A DNA stretch of 64,000 nt from Limosilactobacillus avistercoris (GTDB taxonomy: Bacteria > Bacillota > Bacilli > Lactobacillales > Lactobacillaceae): the NCBI RefSeq assembly GCF_014836425.1, contig NZ_JACSQW010000004.1, positions 1-64,000 of the forward strand, in the 5' to 3' direction. Position 1 is the stretch's first letter. Each line of letters begins with the position of its first letter. The translations under genes were made by a program, and so were the position numbers. Positions 35,832-46,012 of the stretch are shown here, in pieces. The notes under the pieces are model-generated. The model did no database searches, had not been told where the DNA came from, and saw only the letters and a list, made by a program, of their open reading frames with translations.

Positions 35832-38160
35832 TGCCTTTACCCTCCGATCTGCTGATTTTGACCATATCATCCACCTGGTTTTTAGAGAATAATAAGTTGT
35901 CAAAATGATTTTCATTACGGCCACCAATAGCACCATAATAATCAAGTTGATCAACGTTTTTGTTAATTTGATTAATGTCTTGATACATAGCAAAAATGGC
36001 ATCTTTCATAGTCAAACCATTGTTGTTCCAAGTTAGTTCAGAATCGGCATTGGGATTGAACGGGTTAAAATGATACCCCATTAGCGTGACCTCTGTGTTC
36101 ATGCTATTCTCTGGGACGACAAGTCTTCCTGTATTGCCTAAATGAATGTCCATGTTACCAACATCAACAACGTTATTGCTTAAGGTTGTTGGCGGATCAT
36201 GCTTGACAGTATTTTCTGTATAGTTCTTTAATGCATTCATATCATAGATAGAGTCCATAACGATTTGTGAGCCCCGATGCAGGCCATACTTCTTGATGCT
36301 ATCTTCATCACGATAGTGGAAGTAAAGGGCATAATAAGTTTCTGATACAGATTGGGAGTTATCACTACTGTTAGATGGAATATTAGCACCACCTGATTTA
36401 ATCATTGCTTGTGGGTCTAACCACGTTCCATCGTTACTAAAAGCATGGTGAAAAGCTTCAGGGAAGCTGTGTCGAGTAATACCAACATGTAAATGATTAG
36501 TAGTCCGACGACCAATTACTTGGCCCGTTTGAACATTGTCGCCAACGTTTACATAGATATCACTTGCAGAACCAAAGGCTTCCTGATATTCAACGTTCAA
36601 TCCAGTTGAATCAGTGATTACGCAATACCAGTTAATGCCACCACTACCCCAAGCACGGCTAATTGTACACTTACCGCCGTGAATGGCATGTACTTCTGAA
36701 CCCGGATGATCAATTGAACCAAAATCAAGGCCGTCGTGAAAACTATTAGTACGATAACCGCCATCATAGCCGAACTTTTGGGCTTGTGAGAATGTGCCTT
36801 CACCACAAGGGAAAGGCCATCCCCATCCACCTCCGCCTCCAGAAGAGACAGTATGGCCTCCCCATGCTTTAATTTGGTTGACACATCCTTGCAATGGTTT
36901 TCCATATCGTCCCATGTTTTCGTTGGCTAGTTCCATAACAGCTGCTGCGGTTCCTTGCAAATAAAGCCTACCAATAGTGCCTTTGCCAAACTCTTGGTTC
37001 CACTGCGCAGTTAATTGTGGACTAGCGTACGCTCCATATCCTGAAGCAGGTGTAAAACCGTCACTGAAAGCCCATTGTTTTATCCAATTGCATACACGCT
37101 GTGCATCGGCATACGGGTCGGACAAGTGGTTTCCAAAGTGATTTAACCAACTAAATGATGTCGGATTACCTTCTTGTAAGTCATATGCAAAAAACCACTC
37201 GGGACTAACGCCAGCACTCTTCACAGTATCGTATAGCTTATTAACATCTACTCCCCAAGCACGAACACGAACATCACGGTTAGCGAAGTCTTGACACATT
37301 TGGCCCTTATTAACACCAAAGCTAGCGTTAATCGGCGATTTAGCAAATCCAACAGCGCTATCAAGGTTACCACCGCCACCAGCACCACCATTAATGTCTT
37401 TTTCCATCTTCCCACCATAAACATCGCATTCGTTAACCATATCGTTACCATCCATTTGAATGTTGACATTGGTTGTGTTGTTCATGTAGTAAAAGACTTG
37501 ATCGGTTGGCCGTTTCAAAGATGGTAAGTCGTAAATTTCAAGAACAAAATTGTTAGGGATATAGTAAGCACCAAAAGTTACTAAATTTTGCCCTAGCCAC
37601 TCATACAGTGATCCCGTGCAGTCAACAGCCGCTTGCGGGAAATCACCATGTAACTCATATTTAATGCCTTGATCGTTACCGTTAAAGAATTGATCTAACC
37701 GGTTCTGAAGTGTATAAGTTTGCTGTTCATCGGTTTTCTTAATTACTTCAGCTGGTTGTTGCTGATCACTCTTATCGTCACTAGAATCAGACGAATCATT
37801 TCCGCTTACATCAGGATTGCCTTCAGTAGGCTGCTTTTTATCCAAGCGGACGTTTTTCATTAGGTCAATCAACATAGCATTTGCTGTTACGTGCATCGTT
37901 GGCAAGCCGTTATCATCAAGGCCTTCTTCTAACTGTTGAATTACATAATATTGATCTTTGTACCACAGATAGCGCTTCATTTTTAGCATGTTGAAAGCAT
38001 ACTTATACTGCTCGGTGTAAGTTGCAGTAAATGAGATTTCATATGCAGAGTTAATTTGAAAATTAACTTGAAATGAATTAAATAAATCATTCCAATCGAA
38101 AGGTTCGGCCATTGTATCAGTCTGATTATTCAGATTATTAGTAATTTCGAGCAACTTCAT
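35818..38160 (-). CDS. Tail-associated lysin (Tal) with M23 peptidase domain
   Basis: A 780-residue protein. The N-terminal third is the siphovirus tail-hub/Tal domain (FQINSAYEISFTATYTE; YYVIQQLEEGLDDNGLPTMH). A middle region (about 280-440) looks like a lysozyme-type or helical cell-wall domain. From about 465 an M23 endopeptidase carries the zinc ligands in SFHDGLDFG and NHLHVGI. It should cut peptidoglycan crosslinks at DNA injection. It starts at the ATG that overlaps the Dit stop codon (ATGA), which couples the two. Confidence 0.85.
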   Translation of the reverse strand: MKLLEITNNLNNQTDTMAEPFDWNDLFNSFQVNFQINSAYEISFTATYTEQYKYAFNMLKMKRYLWYKDQYYVIQQLEEGLDDNGLPTMHVTANAMLIDLMKNVRLDKKQPTEGNPDVSGNDSSDSSDDKSDQQQPAEVIKKTDEQQTYTLQNRLDQFFNGNDQGIKYELHGDFPQAAVDCTGSLYEWLGQNLVTFGAYYIPNNFVLEIYDLPSLKRPTDQVFYYMNNTTNVNIQMDGNDMVNECDVYGGKMEKDINGGAGGGGNLDSAVGFAKSPINASFGVNKGQMCQDFANRDVRVRAWGVDVNKLYDTVKSAGVSPEWFFAYDLQEGNPTSFSWLNHFGNHLSDPYADAQRVCNWIKQWAFSDGFTPASGYGAYASPQLTAQWNQEFGKGTIGRLYLQGTAAAVMELANENMGRYGKPLQGCVNQIKAWGGHTVSSGGGGGWGWPFPCGEGTFSQAQKFGYDGGYRTNSFHDGLDFGSIDHPGSEVHAIHGGKCTISRAWGSGGINWYCVITDSTGLNVEYQEAFGSASDIYVNVGDNVQTGQVIGRRTTNHLHVGITRHSFPEAFHHAFSNDGTWLDPQAMIKSGGANIPSNSSDNSQSVSETYYALYFHYRDEDSIKKYGLHRGSQIVMDSIYDMNALKNYTENTVKHDPPTTLSNNVVDVGNMDIHLGNTGRLVVPENSMNTEVTLMGYHFNPFNPNADSELTWNNNGLTMKDAIFAMYQDINQINKNVDQLDYYGAIGGRNENHFDNLLFSKNQVDDMVKISRSEGKGNGDK

Positions 38161-39119
38161 GATAGCCACCAGAAAGGAAAGTCAAAAGAAACTTTTCCTG
38201 AGAAGTTCTGGATTTCAATGATATTTGGCCCTTTGTCGAGAACTATAACGCCGCCATCGCAATTTAGATAATCAGATTTACCATTTAGTGTTGGCCTAAC
38301 ACCATTGATAACATACCTACCATTAAAATTAGACTTCTTGGTTTTGCTTCCATCTTTTGAATCAGTAACCATTCCAGTTCTACCAAACTCGGTATTAGTT
38401 GTATTGTTAACAATCTTCATATTGCCACTTGAACTCCCATCAAGAGTTATCTTCAGCTCATGCCCACGCCGTTGTGGGTCAATCATGACGTTTGATGGGT
38501 TATAAACCGTAAAATAGTTGCTGGTGAATGTGTAATGTAGTTTCTTATCAGGGAAATTATTACCAAATCCAAGGTAGTCTTCATAGTTGACCGATGTAGT
38601 AACACTTCGACTCAATCCAATAAGGTCAGTAAAGGTTACCGTAGCAGACCAGCTATTAGCGGTAAACGTAGGCGCTGATAGTTTGGCTTTAACATAGTAC
38701 ATTCTTTGAGGCCATTGAGAGAAACAAATCCAGTAAGCTTCACGGCTAACCAGAAATCTCTGTAATGCGTCATAAGCTAATAGAGAATCGCTTTCATCAA
38801 TATTATCCATTGCAACTACCTGCATTGTAATCTGTCGAGTATCGTACGAGCTTGAAAGTAATCGTTGTCCGTCCATTAGCCCAACCTTTTTCAGGTTGTC
38901 GGTTTGAACAGCCGGCTGAACGTCAGGAGAACGATAACAGTAAACTCCCTCAAGATCCGGAATATCAAAACAACTATCCCAAGTCTTACCATCAGCTGAA
39001 ATTGAATACTCAATCGGTTGGTAATAATAATACTTTCTTGCACCTACCCCATTCTCAGTAGGAAGCAAGAAAGGATACATACTTGGCACATCCTTTTTAG
39101 TTGAGAAAACTTGAACCAT
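38157..39119 (-). CDS. Distal tail protein (Dit family)
   Basis: A 320-residue phage tail component following the tape measure gene. Features are YEDYLGFG, LMDGQRLLSSSYDTRQITMQ, a ring-forming N-terminal domain and a galectin-like C-terminal domain (ELKITLDGSSSGNMKIVNNT). It forms the hexameric hub between tail tube and Tal. The order TMP-Dit-Tal is canonical. Confidence 0.8.
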   Translation of the reverse strand: MVQVFSTKKDVPSMYPFLLPTENGVGARKYYYYQPIEYSISADGKTWDSCFDIPDLEGVYCYRSPDVQPAVQTDNLKKVGLMDGQRLLSSSYDTRQITMQVVAMDNIDESDSLLAYDALQRFLVSREAYWICFSQWPQRMYYVKAKLSAPTFTANSWSATVTFTDLIGLSRSVTTSVNYEDYLGFGNNFPDKKLHYTFTSNYFTVYNPSNVMIDPQRRGHELKITLDGSSSGNMKIVNNTTNTEFGRTGMVTDSKDGSKTKKSNFNGRYVINGVRPTLNGKSDYLNCDGGVIVLDKGPNIIEIQNFSGKVSFDFPFWWLS

Positions 39120-42100
39120 CTATCTTCCTCCCTTCATCATTCCAATTCGTTTAGCGTTGTACTTATTAGTAGCTCTAGCAGCGTCATCAACAAAGGCAAC
39201 AGGTTGTAGGTTAATTCCATCAATCCGTTCGATTACCTGTTTTACTAATCCTACAAGCGGGTTAGTTGAATCACTGTTCTGTGATACCAGGTAATTTGCT
39301 GGTTGATATTGAGCAGTGGCAATTTTCGGCATTGTGAACCGGATATTAGGGTTGCGGTGTATAACGTCCCTAGCTGCTTCTTGAATCAATTTCATGGCGT
39401 TTGGCTTATTAGGGTTGATAACGTATTCATCACCATCTTCACCAACCAAGCCAAACTGAGCCTGCATGATGTGACCACCATTAGCCCAGCCATGACCATT
39501 ACCGATATTGCCCCAGCCACCTTCGCCACCGTGATTAAGTGCGTTGATAGCAGCTAAAATCTGGTCAAAACCTTTGTTAATGTCGTGGTACTTACCAACC
39601 GCCCACGTGTTAAACGTTGACAGAATGAATTGCAGTAACCCTTGTGACGGGTGCCCTGCCTTAGCGTTGCTATCCCAATTGTTAGTAATTACTTCACGAC
39701 CACCTGATTCAGTTTGAATCTGCCGTAACAGTTTAGAAATTTGCCAACCGGCGATGTGGAAATGAAGCAAGCGAGCAGCAGATTTAATTACGGGAGTCCA
39801 GTCACCATTGATTGGTTCCTTAATAATTCCTAGCAAGTCCTTTAAGACGTTAGCAATCCCCCGAGAGAAACCGATAGCAGTAGCTTTACCAAAGGTTGGC
39901 ACAATCGGAGTACTTGAACTCCAATTAGTAACCTTTAAGACTAAATCACGTGAAGCCTTTACCGGGTTATTGATAAATGCTTCAGCAATCTTATCCTGTT
40001 CATCCTCTGAAAGTGTTCCACTGTCATAATGTGGAATTGAATTAGCACGCAGAATTGGGTCAGAATGTTCAGCGTCAATAACTTGTGAACCTGGTTCTAG
40101 ATTAACTAGACGATTTAACCCAGCAAATACTTGCCAGCCACTTGATGGTTGCCAGACAAGTTCTTGCTTATGCGGACCAAGTCCATCATTGACCATTGCC
40201 AAGCCACCTGGGTGACCCGAGTAACCACTCATTGATGTCCCTCGTGCATAGTGAATTGAACTTAGCTTCTTATCACCGCCAAAGTCACCAATAACGTTAT
40301 TGATAGCTGAAATACCACTGTTCAACCGGCTAACAATTCCTGACATTGCCCTTTGAGCAATCCCAGGGAGTTTCTCAAAACCACTCCGCATTGAGCTAAC
40401 AACATCGCTTACCCAGCTTCGCCAACCGCTTAAGAACTTACTAGTAAAACTAGATTCTCGACTTTCAATTGAGGATAATCGACTTGAAACAGTGCTATTA
40501 ACCTTAGATAACCCCCGAGATGGGTAGGTATCAATATGTTCCCAAGCATTCTTCCAATCCCGATCAAAAAGACGACCGAAAGAGCGCAGTTCTTTTTCGA
40601 TCGTCTTTGTCATTGATGAGAACTTACCAACGAAACTATGCTTACCACTCATCGACTTATCAGCAACAGTCATTTGCTGAGCCAGTTCTTTACCAAACTG
40701 ATACTTTTTAACTGTCTTGTATAGGCTAACAACACTATTATCTAAGCGGTCAAGCGGGTTATTCTTACCCTTGAAGTCCTTGAGCGCCTTATCCATTGTC
40801 TTGAATGAATCGGCAGATGTTTTGACTGGTTTAGCTAACTCTTTCCAGTATTTTGCACTCCGATTGACGGAAGTGTTCATCTTATCAAGAGTTTTGGTAA
40901 GATTTGCTTTCTTGAGTTCGCTAGATAGCTTCTTAATATATTGAGCAATCTTATTATTTTTTAGATTTTTCTCAAGCTTAGGTAAATCTTTGTTGAGCTT
41001 AGCGAATGCATCGTTCTTTCCCATTTCCTTGTTAAAGGAATTGAGTGATTTGAATGCCGCACCAATCTTCTTAATTGGAGTTGCTAACTTATCCCATGCC
41101 TTAATCGACTTATTGAGTCGACTATTCATGCCGTTAAGCTGTTTAGTCGGGTCATTCTCTTTGATAGCTGCTTTTAGTTTCTTCAATGAACCAATGTAAT
41201 CAGTGATTGCTTTGTTCATTGCTTTAACGTTGGCAATATCAGTCTTTGAGTAGTGATTACCACCTAAAGACTCGACAACTTGTTGAGATGGTTGCTTTGA
41301 ACTGCTAGAAGAGTGTTTACTCGATGGAGTAGATTCACCGTTCCACCAATTCTTGAACTTATCCCATTCTTTACCAGCCCAGCTAATCATTCCAGACCAT
41401 GCTTTTTGGAATTTGCCAACAAGAGTTGAAAAACTGATCTTCCCTTGGATTAATTCTCCAAGTGTGTAGCCAAGTTTATAAGCGCCTTTCAAAATTCCAG
41501 CGATACCCTTTAATAGATATCCACCAAAAACCTGACCTGCCATTGAACCAACTGCTGCACCAGCGGGTCCACCAAGATAACCACCAATACCAGCGCCAAT
41601 TAATCCACCAGCGCCTCGGCCTATCTCTTTAAGACGATCTCCCTTGAATGAAGGCGTTAGTCCACGTGCTAAATCAATAGCACTTAATCCAATAGTTATA
41701 CCGGCTCCTAGTTTCCCAGCAATTCCTTTACCTAGCGATTGTAAGCCGGTAATACCTCCGGCAAAGCGTGCAAGCAATCCCTTGCTTACGGCTTCACCTG
41801 TTTGCTGACCGGCTCTACCACCAATGATTGGTAACGTTCTAACAAAGCGACCCCATGAAGCCTTAAAACCTCGTTCATCAAGATAAGGAGCTATTTGTAC
41901 ACCTTGCTTTTCAATGTTGCCATAACGAGCTAATCGAGTAGTAGCAGCTGCATCGACTACTTTTGCTTCTCGACCATTGGCAAGGTGCATTAAATCACCA
42001 AATAAGCCACCGGTAGGAGATTGAACTTTACTTAATGTAGCAATTGCCAGCATATTTTTGTAAAGCTCATTCATTGCCTTCGCAGCACCCATAATTTTAG

Positions 42101-43553
42101 TTGTCACAAAGTAGGTAGCCCATACACGACCGATAATCTGTAAAGCGGTTTGGTGCTTAGCAATCTCAGCGAAAGCGTCAGCAATTCCTTTCATCCCTGA
42201 GCTGTGAACGCCCGGAATTAGATGCAAGAAATCAGACAGCGCATAGATGAATCCGGTACCAACACTCTTGGCAATACTGCCTATTGAAGCAAATATCTTA
42301 ATGATACTTGCGCCGTTACGAGCTAACCACTCTGAGAACTGGGTTACAGCATTAGTAAGACCGTTGACCATGTTGTCGAGTGCCTTACTGATCGAACCAC
42401 CACCGAAAGCGTCAGCGAAAGATTTCATAATAGCAGCAACACCTACGTTAGCTGCATTACCAAGCTTGCTAAATTCTTTCTTAGTACGGTCATCAGCAAC
42501 CCATTCTGATACTTGTTTCATAATTGGGTTGATTGCCTTGTTGAGTGGGTCAACCATTGCACCAAGAAGTCCTTTACCCTCGGCTTTAATTTGTCGAAGC
42601 ATGCCGGGTAAGGTACCCATTAAGTTGTCGGAAGCTTTTTTGTATCTGTCGCCAAGTTCATTCATAACCGCTTCGGCATCTTTAGCTGAAATTTTACCAG
42701 CCGAAATTTGCTTTCGCAGTTCGTTCATCGTTAATGATGAACTATGCTGAACCTTTTGCTCGTATTTAAGCAAAGCTTCACCAAACATTGGGAAAGCATC
42801 GGTAATTTGGTTCAATTCACCCAAGTGTAGCGTTGAAGCTGACAGCATGTGGGTAAAGTCCATCCCCACTTGGGTTAGACGGTCACCAGACAAGCCAATA
42901 GCGTCACCCATCGTCAGGAATGACTTAGTTAGCTTTTCTGTTTCTGGTTGATTATCAAAAACGTGGTAGAACTGTTGGGCTAATTCATCAGTAACATCGA
43001 CTGACTGGCCTAAAGTATTAGAAAGATTGATGATTGACTTAGTCATCTTGTCGGCTTTACCGGCAGAACCGGTTAAAGTCGTCCAAGTAGCGTTCATCTT
43101 ATCAAGCTCAGCATTATATTCAAACCCAGCCTTAACAGCACCCAGAATTCCGGTCTTCATCGTTCCTAGTGCTGTGCTAATACCGTTGAATACGCCTTGC
43201 CCGATAGCAGTTCCGGCAATAATATCACGTAAACGGTGAGCACTCTCTCCCGTTTTACGCATATCAGCTTGGATTGAGTTAAAAGTAGTTGAAGCACGCT
43301 CTCGAAGCTGATTAAAAGAATTAAGAATCCCACCTGTACCACTAACACTCATTCGTGTTTCGTGACGAGTTGGGATTCTCTTTGTTTTTTCATCAATCTC
43401 ATTGAGTTTATTAGACGCTTGGTCTTGAACACCAACATGAATATCCTTGCCTTGATCATGCTTCAGCTTCATATATTCGTTTTGAATTGCCTGAAGCTGA
43501 GTAATCGCGTTACCAATGACGTTAATATCAATGTTGTTTCCGTATACGGCCAT
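39120..43553 (-). CDS. Tape measure protein with transglycosylase domain
   Basis: A 1477-residue protein whose length sets the tail length. It starts with helical heptads, has the conserved tape-measure core (GQSVDVTDELAQQFYHVF, GDAIGLSGDRLTQVGMDF, HLGELNQITDAFPMFGEAL), hydrophobic spans in the middle, and near residues 1310-1370 a lytic-transglycosylase-like domain with TESGGREV and SQGLLQF. The latter would let the tail tip open the wall. AAAGGAGG ahead of the ATG. Confidence 0.9.
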   Translation of the reverse strand: MAVYGNNIDINVIGNAITQLQAIQNEYMKLKHDQGKDIHVGVQDQASNKLNEIDEKTKRIPTRHETRMSVSGTGGILNSFNQLRERASTTFNSIQADMRKTGESAHRLRDIIAGTAIGQGVFNGISTALGTMKTGILGAVKAGFEYNAELDKMNATWTTLTGSAGKADKMTKSIINLSNTLGQSVDVTDELAQQFYHVFDNQPETEKLTKSFLTMGDAIGLSGDRLTQVGMDFTHMLSASTLHLGELNQITDAFPMFGEALLKYEQKVQHSSSLTMNELRKQISAGKISAKDAEAVMNELGDRYKKASDNLMGTLPGMLRQIKAEGKGLLGAMVDPLNKAINPIMKQVSEWVADDRTKKEFSKLGNAANVGVAAIMKSFADAFGGGSISKALDNMVNGLTNAVTQFSEWLARNGASIIKIFASIGSIAKSVGTGFIYALSDFLHLIPGVHSSGMKGIADAFAEIAKHQTALQIIGRVWATYFVTTKIMGAAKAMNELYKNMLAIATLSKVQSPTGGLFGDLMHLANGREAKVVDAAATTRLARYGNIEKQGVQIAPYLDERGFKASWGRFVRTLPIIGGRAGQQTGEAVSKGLLARFAGGITGLQSLGKGIAGKLGAGITIGLSAIDLARGLTPSFKGDRLKEIGRGAGGLIGAGIGGYLGGPAGAAVGSMAGQVFGGYLLKGIAGILKGAYKLGYTLGELIQGKISFSTLVGKFQKAWSGMISWAGKEWDKFKNWWNGESTPSSKHSSSSSKQPSQQVVESLGGNHYSKTDIANVKAMNKAITDYIGSLKKLKAAIKENDPTKQLNGMNSRLNKSIKAWDKLATPIKKIGAAFKSLNSFNKEMGKNDAFAKLNKDLPKLEKNLKNNKIAQYIKKLSSELKKANLTKTLDKMNTSVNRSAKYWKELAKPVKTSADSFKTMDKALKDFKGKNNPLDRLDNSVVSLYKTVKKYQFGKELAQQMTVADKSMSGKHSFVGKFSSMTKTIEKELRSFGRLFDRDWKNAWEHIDTYPSRGLSKVNSTVSSRLSSIESRESSFTSKFLSGWRSWVSDVVSSMRSGFEKLPGIAQRAMSGIVSRLNSGISAINNVIGDFGGDKKLSSIHYARGTSMSGYSGHPGGLAMVNDGLGPHKQELVWQPSSGWQVFAGLNRLVNLEPGSQVIDAEHSDPILRANSIPHYDSGTLSEDEQDKIAEAFINNPVKASRDLVLKVTNWSSSTPIVPTFGKATAIGFSRGIANVLKDLLGIIKEPINGDWTPVIKSAARLLHFHIAGWQISKLLRQIQTESGGREVITNNWDSNAKAGHPSQGLLQFILSTFNTWAVGKYHDINKGFDQILAAINALNHGGEGGWGNIGNGHGWANGGHIMQAQFGLVGEDGDEYVINPNKPNAMKLIQEAARDVIHRNPNIRFTMPKIATAQYQPANYLVSQNSDSTNPLVGLVKQVIERIDGINLQPVAFVDDAARATNKYNAKRIGMMKGGR

Positions 43554-43927
43554 TATTTACCTCCTTTCTGCTTTGATTTCCTCATTTTAAGAATCTTAGC
43601 CATGATGTCAGCTTGCTTAACTTCCTCATCATTAGCATCTAACTCGTTCTTATGTTCTTTATCAATACGGGATAATTCCTGTTCAATTGATTCCTGAATG
43701 GCAGAGCTGATTTGAGAAATACCGTTTTGGTCAAGGGTTACCCATTGAGCCATTAGCGGGGTTTGCTGAAGCATATTAGCTAGTTTCACTCGCTGATTTA
43801 GTTGCTGACGCTCATAGCCTTCTATCATTGCGTCAAGGAGGTAAGGATTTAGCTGTTCAAAATCACTAATTGAAGTGATTCCTGCTTGTTGCCGGGCAAT
43901 TACAAGGTATTCCCGGTATCCTTTAGC
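43553..43927 (-). CDS. Tail assembly chaperone extension (gpT-like), reached by -1 frameshift
   Basis: The frame encoding GYREYLVIARQQAGITSISD and on to KQKGGK has no good start codon or ribosome site of its own before it becomes unique, and it overlaps the end of the gpG-like gene in the -1 frame. This is the gpG/gpGT arrangement of siphoviruses. A possible slip site is GCTAAAG at 43921-43927, where the lysine codon AAG can slip to AAA; the heptamer is not ideal, so the exact site is uncertain. The frame is open farther back (to 44101) but that part is a shadow. The fused product is an assembly chaperone for the tape measure. Confidence 0.65.
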   Translation of the reverse strand, partial: AKGYREYLVIARQQAGITSISDFEQLNPYLLDAMIEGYERQQLNQRVKLANMLQQTPLMAQWVTLDQNGISQISSAIQESIEQELSRIDKEHKNELDANDEEVKQADIMAKILKMRKSKQKGGK

Positions 43928-44436
43928 ATTTTGTCGAATTCGTCGAGCAACGGCTTGGATTGGTCTTTGAGTAAGTTGTACCGTTGGACCAGATTGTCGT
44001 AACGCTCCTTTTCTTCCTTTGGAGCGTTCTTCGCTGGTTTCTTGAGTTCCTTGAAGAACTTGTCGTAGCCTTTGATTTGATGCTCGATGGAGTTGATCCA
44101 CTGCTTCATCGAACCCTTGAAAAAACCGTTAGCGGTTAATTCGGCCATCAAATCTTGAGCCAGCTTGTCAATGCCTTCGCTACCCATGAGGTCGGAGACA
44201 GCATCGAACACTTCAGAATACATGGGCTTGTCCTTGCCTAAATAAGCCAGTCCACCGTTCAAAATATTCACCAAGGTACGTGGGTTCTTTTGAACCAATC
44301 CGGTAAATAAAACATCAAAAATCTCACTATCTTCTTGCTTCTTACCGTCGCTATCAACGATCTTTTCTTCCCAAAGAGAGAGACTTGCAAAGTTGAACTT
44401 TACCTGTAATTCCTTATCGCCAAATTTTAATTCCAT
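43900..44436 (-). CDS. Tail assembly chaperone (gpG-like)
   Basis: A 178-residue protein between the major tail and tape measure genes. It begins MELKFGDKELQVKFNFASLS, typical for siphovirus tail chaperones, and ends in a charged lysine-rich helix (KKPAKNAPKEEKERYDNL). AGGAGG precedes the ATG. Position and the overlapping -1 frame identify it as the shorter chaperone form. Confidence 0.75.
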   Translation of the reverse strand: MELKFGDKELQVKFNFASLSLWEEKIVDSDGKKQEDSEIFDVLFTGLVQKNPRTLVNILNGGLAYLGKDKPMYSEVFDAVSDLMGSEGIDKLAQDLMAELTANGFFKGSMKQWINSIEHQIKGYDKFFKELKKPAKNAPKEEKERYDNLVQRYNLLKDQSKPLLDEFDKMLKDTGNTL

Positions 44437-44458
44437 TAGTCTTACCTCCTAGTTAAAA

Positions 44459-45046
44459 CTACTTGTCTTTACCTGTTGAAACGCTTCCTGGAACTTGAGT
44501 AGCAGTACCATCACCAACTTCAGTAGGATTAAGCATTCCGTACAATGCATTACCAAGATCAAAGGCATCATCTTCAAGTTGGTCTTCAGTAATCACGCCA
44601 TCTTGGGCGATTCCTTGCACTTCAAAAACAACAGAAGATTGGAATACAGAGTTAAGAGTTTCAGTGTTTGGCAAGGTTGAGATAATGCATTGTGCATATT
44701 CAACAGGTGCTTGACGGCTTGGCTTAGTACCACTTACTTGGTTGAAGTCAACCCGGTACAAGTGAATTGTGATTTGGTCCTTCCAAGCGTGCTTTAAGGC
44801 ATCCCATAAGCCGTCACCTGTTTGGAAGTAAGCCAACACAGTCCGTTGTTGGTTAGCAGAACCCGCCATCTTAACATCGAACATCTTAGTTTGGAGTGTT
44901 TGAAGTTGACGGGTGTTAGTACCAGAGGTTTGACCTTGTAATCCAATCATGCGAGCCTTGTTTGCCTTTGGTTCATCATCTAGCTTCATGAAATAGATGT
45001 ACTTATTAGCAGCATCCATTTTTACAGTCTTATTTTTAACTGTCAT
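44459..45046 (-). CDS. Major tail protein
   Basis: A 195-residue tail tube protein of the TP901-1/phi13 type, indicated by its place after the tail-completion genes and the pattern KYIYFMKLDDEPKANKARM, TLQTKMFDVKMAGSANQQ, VVFEVQGIAQDG. It polymerises into the tail tube. Well-formed AGGAGG site. Confidence 0.8.
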   Translation of the reverse strand: MTVKNKTVKMDAANKYIYFMKLDDEPKANKARMIGLQGQTSGTNTRQLQTLQTKMFDVKMAGSANQQRTVLAYFQTGDGLWDALKHAWKDQITIHLYRVDFNQVSGTKPSRQAPVEYAQCIISTLPNTETLNSVFQSSVVFEVQGIAQDGVITEDQLEDDAFDLGNALYGMLNPTEVGDGTATQVPGSVSTGKDK

Positions 45047-45058
45047 TATTTATTCCTC

Positions 45059-45448
45059 CTAATTTTCAGTAATAAAAAAGTCGGCTCGAACAACTCCGTG
45101 AATTAACTTCGTTGAAGTTGTCGTGTCGACTTGTGGTTGCGGTGATATCAAACTGTCTGTCTGATATTCACACGGATATTGAGTTAATTTGAGATGAGGT
45201 AACAGGATTTCTAGCTTGTCTAGCGTATCCATTAGCGAACCCACCTCATCAGCATTCCAATAAAGATCAATTTGTTGGGTATAGACACCAGTAGTCACTA
45301 ACTTGTAGCGAGATTGTTCAACTCGCCAAGGAATCTGCACAATAATCTGTGGATACTCTAGCTGAAAAGTATTCGGATTATTAGCTTCATCCCCAGTTAA
45401 AACAGTTGTCGCATAAGGACTTACTAGCTTAATGACACTCTGCAACAT
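45059..45448 (-). CDS. Tail completion protein (DUF806-like)
   Basis: A 129-residue protein in the head-tail joining cluster (LDKLEILLPHLKLTQYPCEY; VVRADFFITEN at the end). The frame continues upstream without a stop through IDNLLLPRTD before the first ATG at 45448, and the only good ribosome site (AAAGGAG, about 45490) lies ten bases before an AUC codon. The real start may be non-canonical or further up. Product name from position and moderate resemblance. Confidence 0.6.
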   Translation of the reverse strand: MLQSVIKLVSPYATTVLTGDEANNPNTFQLEYPQIIVQIPWRVEQSRYKLVTTGVYTQQIDLYWNADEVGSLMDTLDKLEILLPHLKLTQYPCEYQTDSLISPQPQVDTTTSTKLIHGVVRADFFITEN

Positions 45449-45477
45449 GTCCGTACGTGGTAATAGTAGATTGTCGA

Positions 45478-46008
45478 TTAGAAGCCAGCTCCTTTCATTA
45501 GTTCTGCTACTTCTTTGCTAATAACTGATTGCATTTCCTTATTAGATTGATACATAAATGGCTCAGGTGTTGGGTGCTTTCGCGTTCCATATTCAACGAA
45601 CCCACCATACTCAGTACCTTTCTTAGTTGTTGCTTCCGGATATACTTGCATACGACCGTCAGTAAGCTTGTGAGCCTTAATTGACCGCATTAAATTACCA
45701 GTAGGAACATAACCGCTTCGTCCATGCCCTACCATTCCTCGTTCAATTATTTGGGCTTTTCTTACGTTTTGACGACCGAGTTCAGTAAGCATTGATTCCG
45801 AACCAGAGTTAATCAATCCAATCTGACGAATAATCCGTTCAGCTTCTTCATTCATCCCTAGGGACTTTAATTCAGAAGCTACCTGTGTCATTGGCTTAGA
45901 GTAATTATCTGTTACACGATATTCAACTACCGGCCTGATGTTGTCATCGGTTAAACTGCCAGCATTGTTCATGTCGATCAATTTACCAACGATATCTTTC
46001 ATCGACAT
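45478..46008 (-). CDS. HK97 gp10-like head-tail joining protein
   Basis: A 176-residue protein with the gp10-type pattern GYVPTGNLMRSIKAH and YGGFVEYGTRKHPTPEPFMYQ followed by a C-terminal helix. These proteins link tail and head connector. Location fits. Confidence 0.75.
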   Translation of the reverse strand: MSMKDIVGKLIDMNNAGSLTDDNIRPVVEYRVTDNYSKPMTQVASELKSLGMNEEAERIIRQIGLINSGSESMLTELGRQNVRKAQIIERGMVGHGRSGYVPTGNLMRSIKAHKLTDGRMQVYPEATTKKGTEYGGFVEYGTRKHPTPEPFMYQSNKEMQSVISKEVAELMKGAGF

Positions 46009-46012
46009 CTAA

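Noticed and set aside
42247-42750. Plus-strand frame of 167 codons in the tape measure gene
   Set aside because: No ribosome site and antisense to a well-supported gene.
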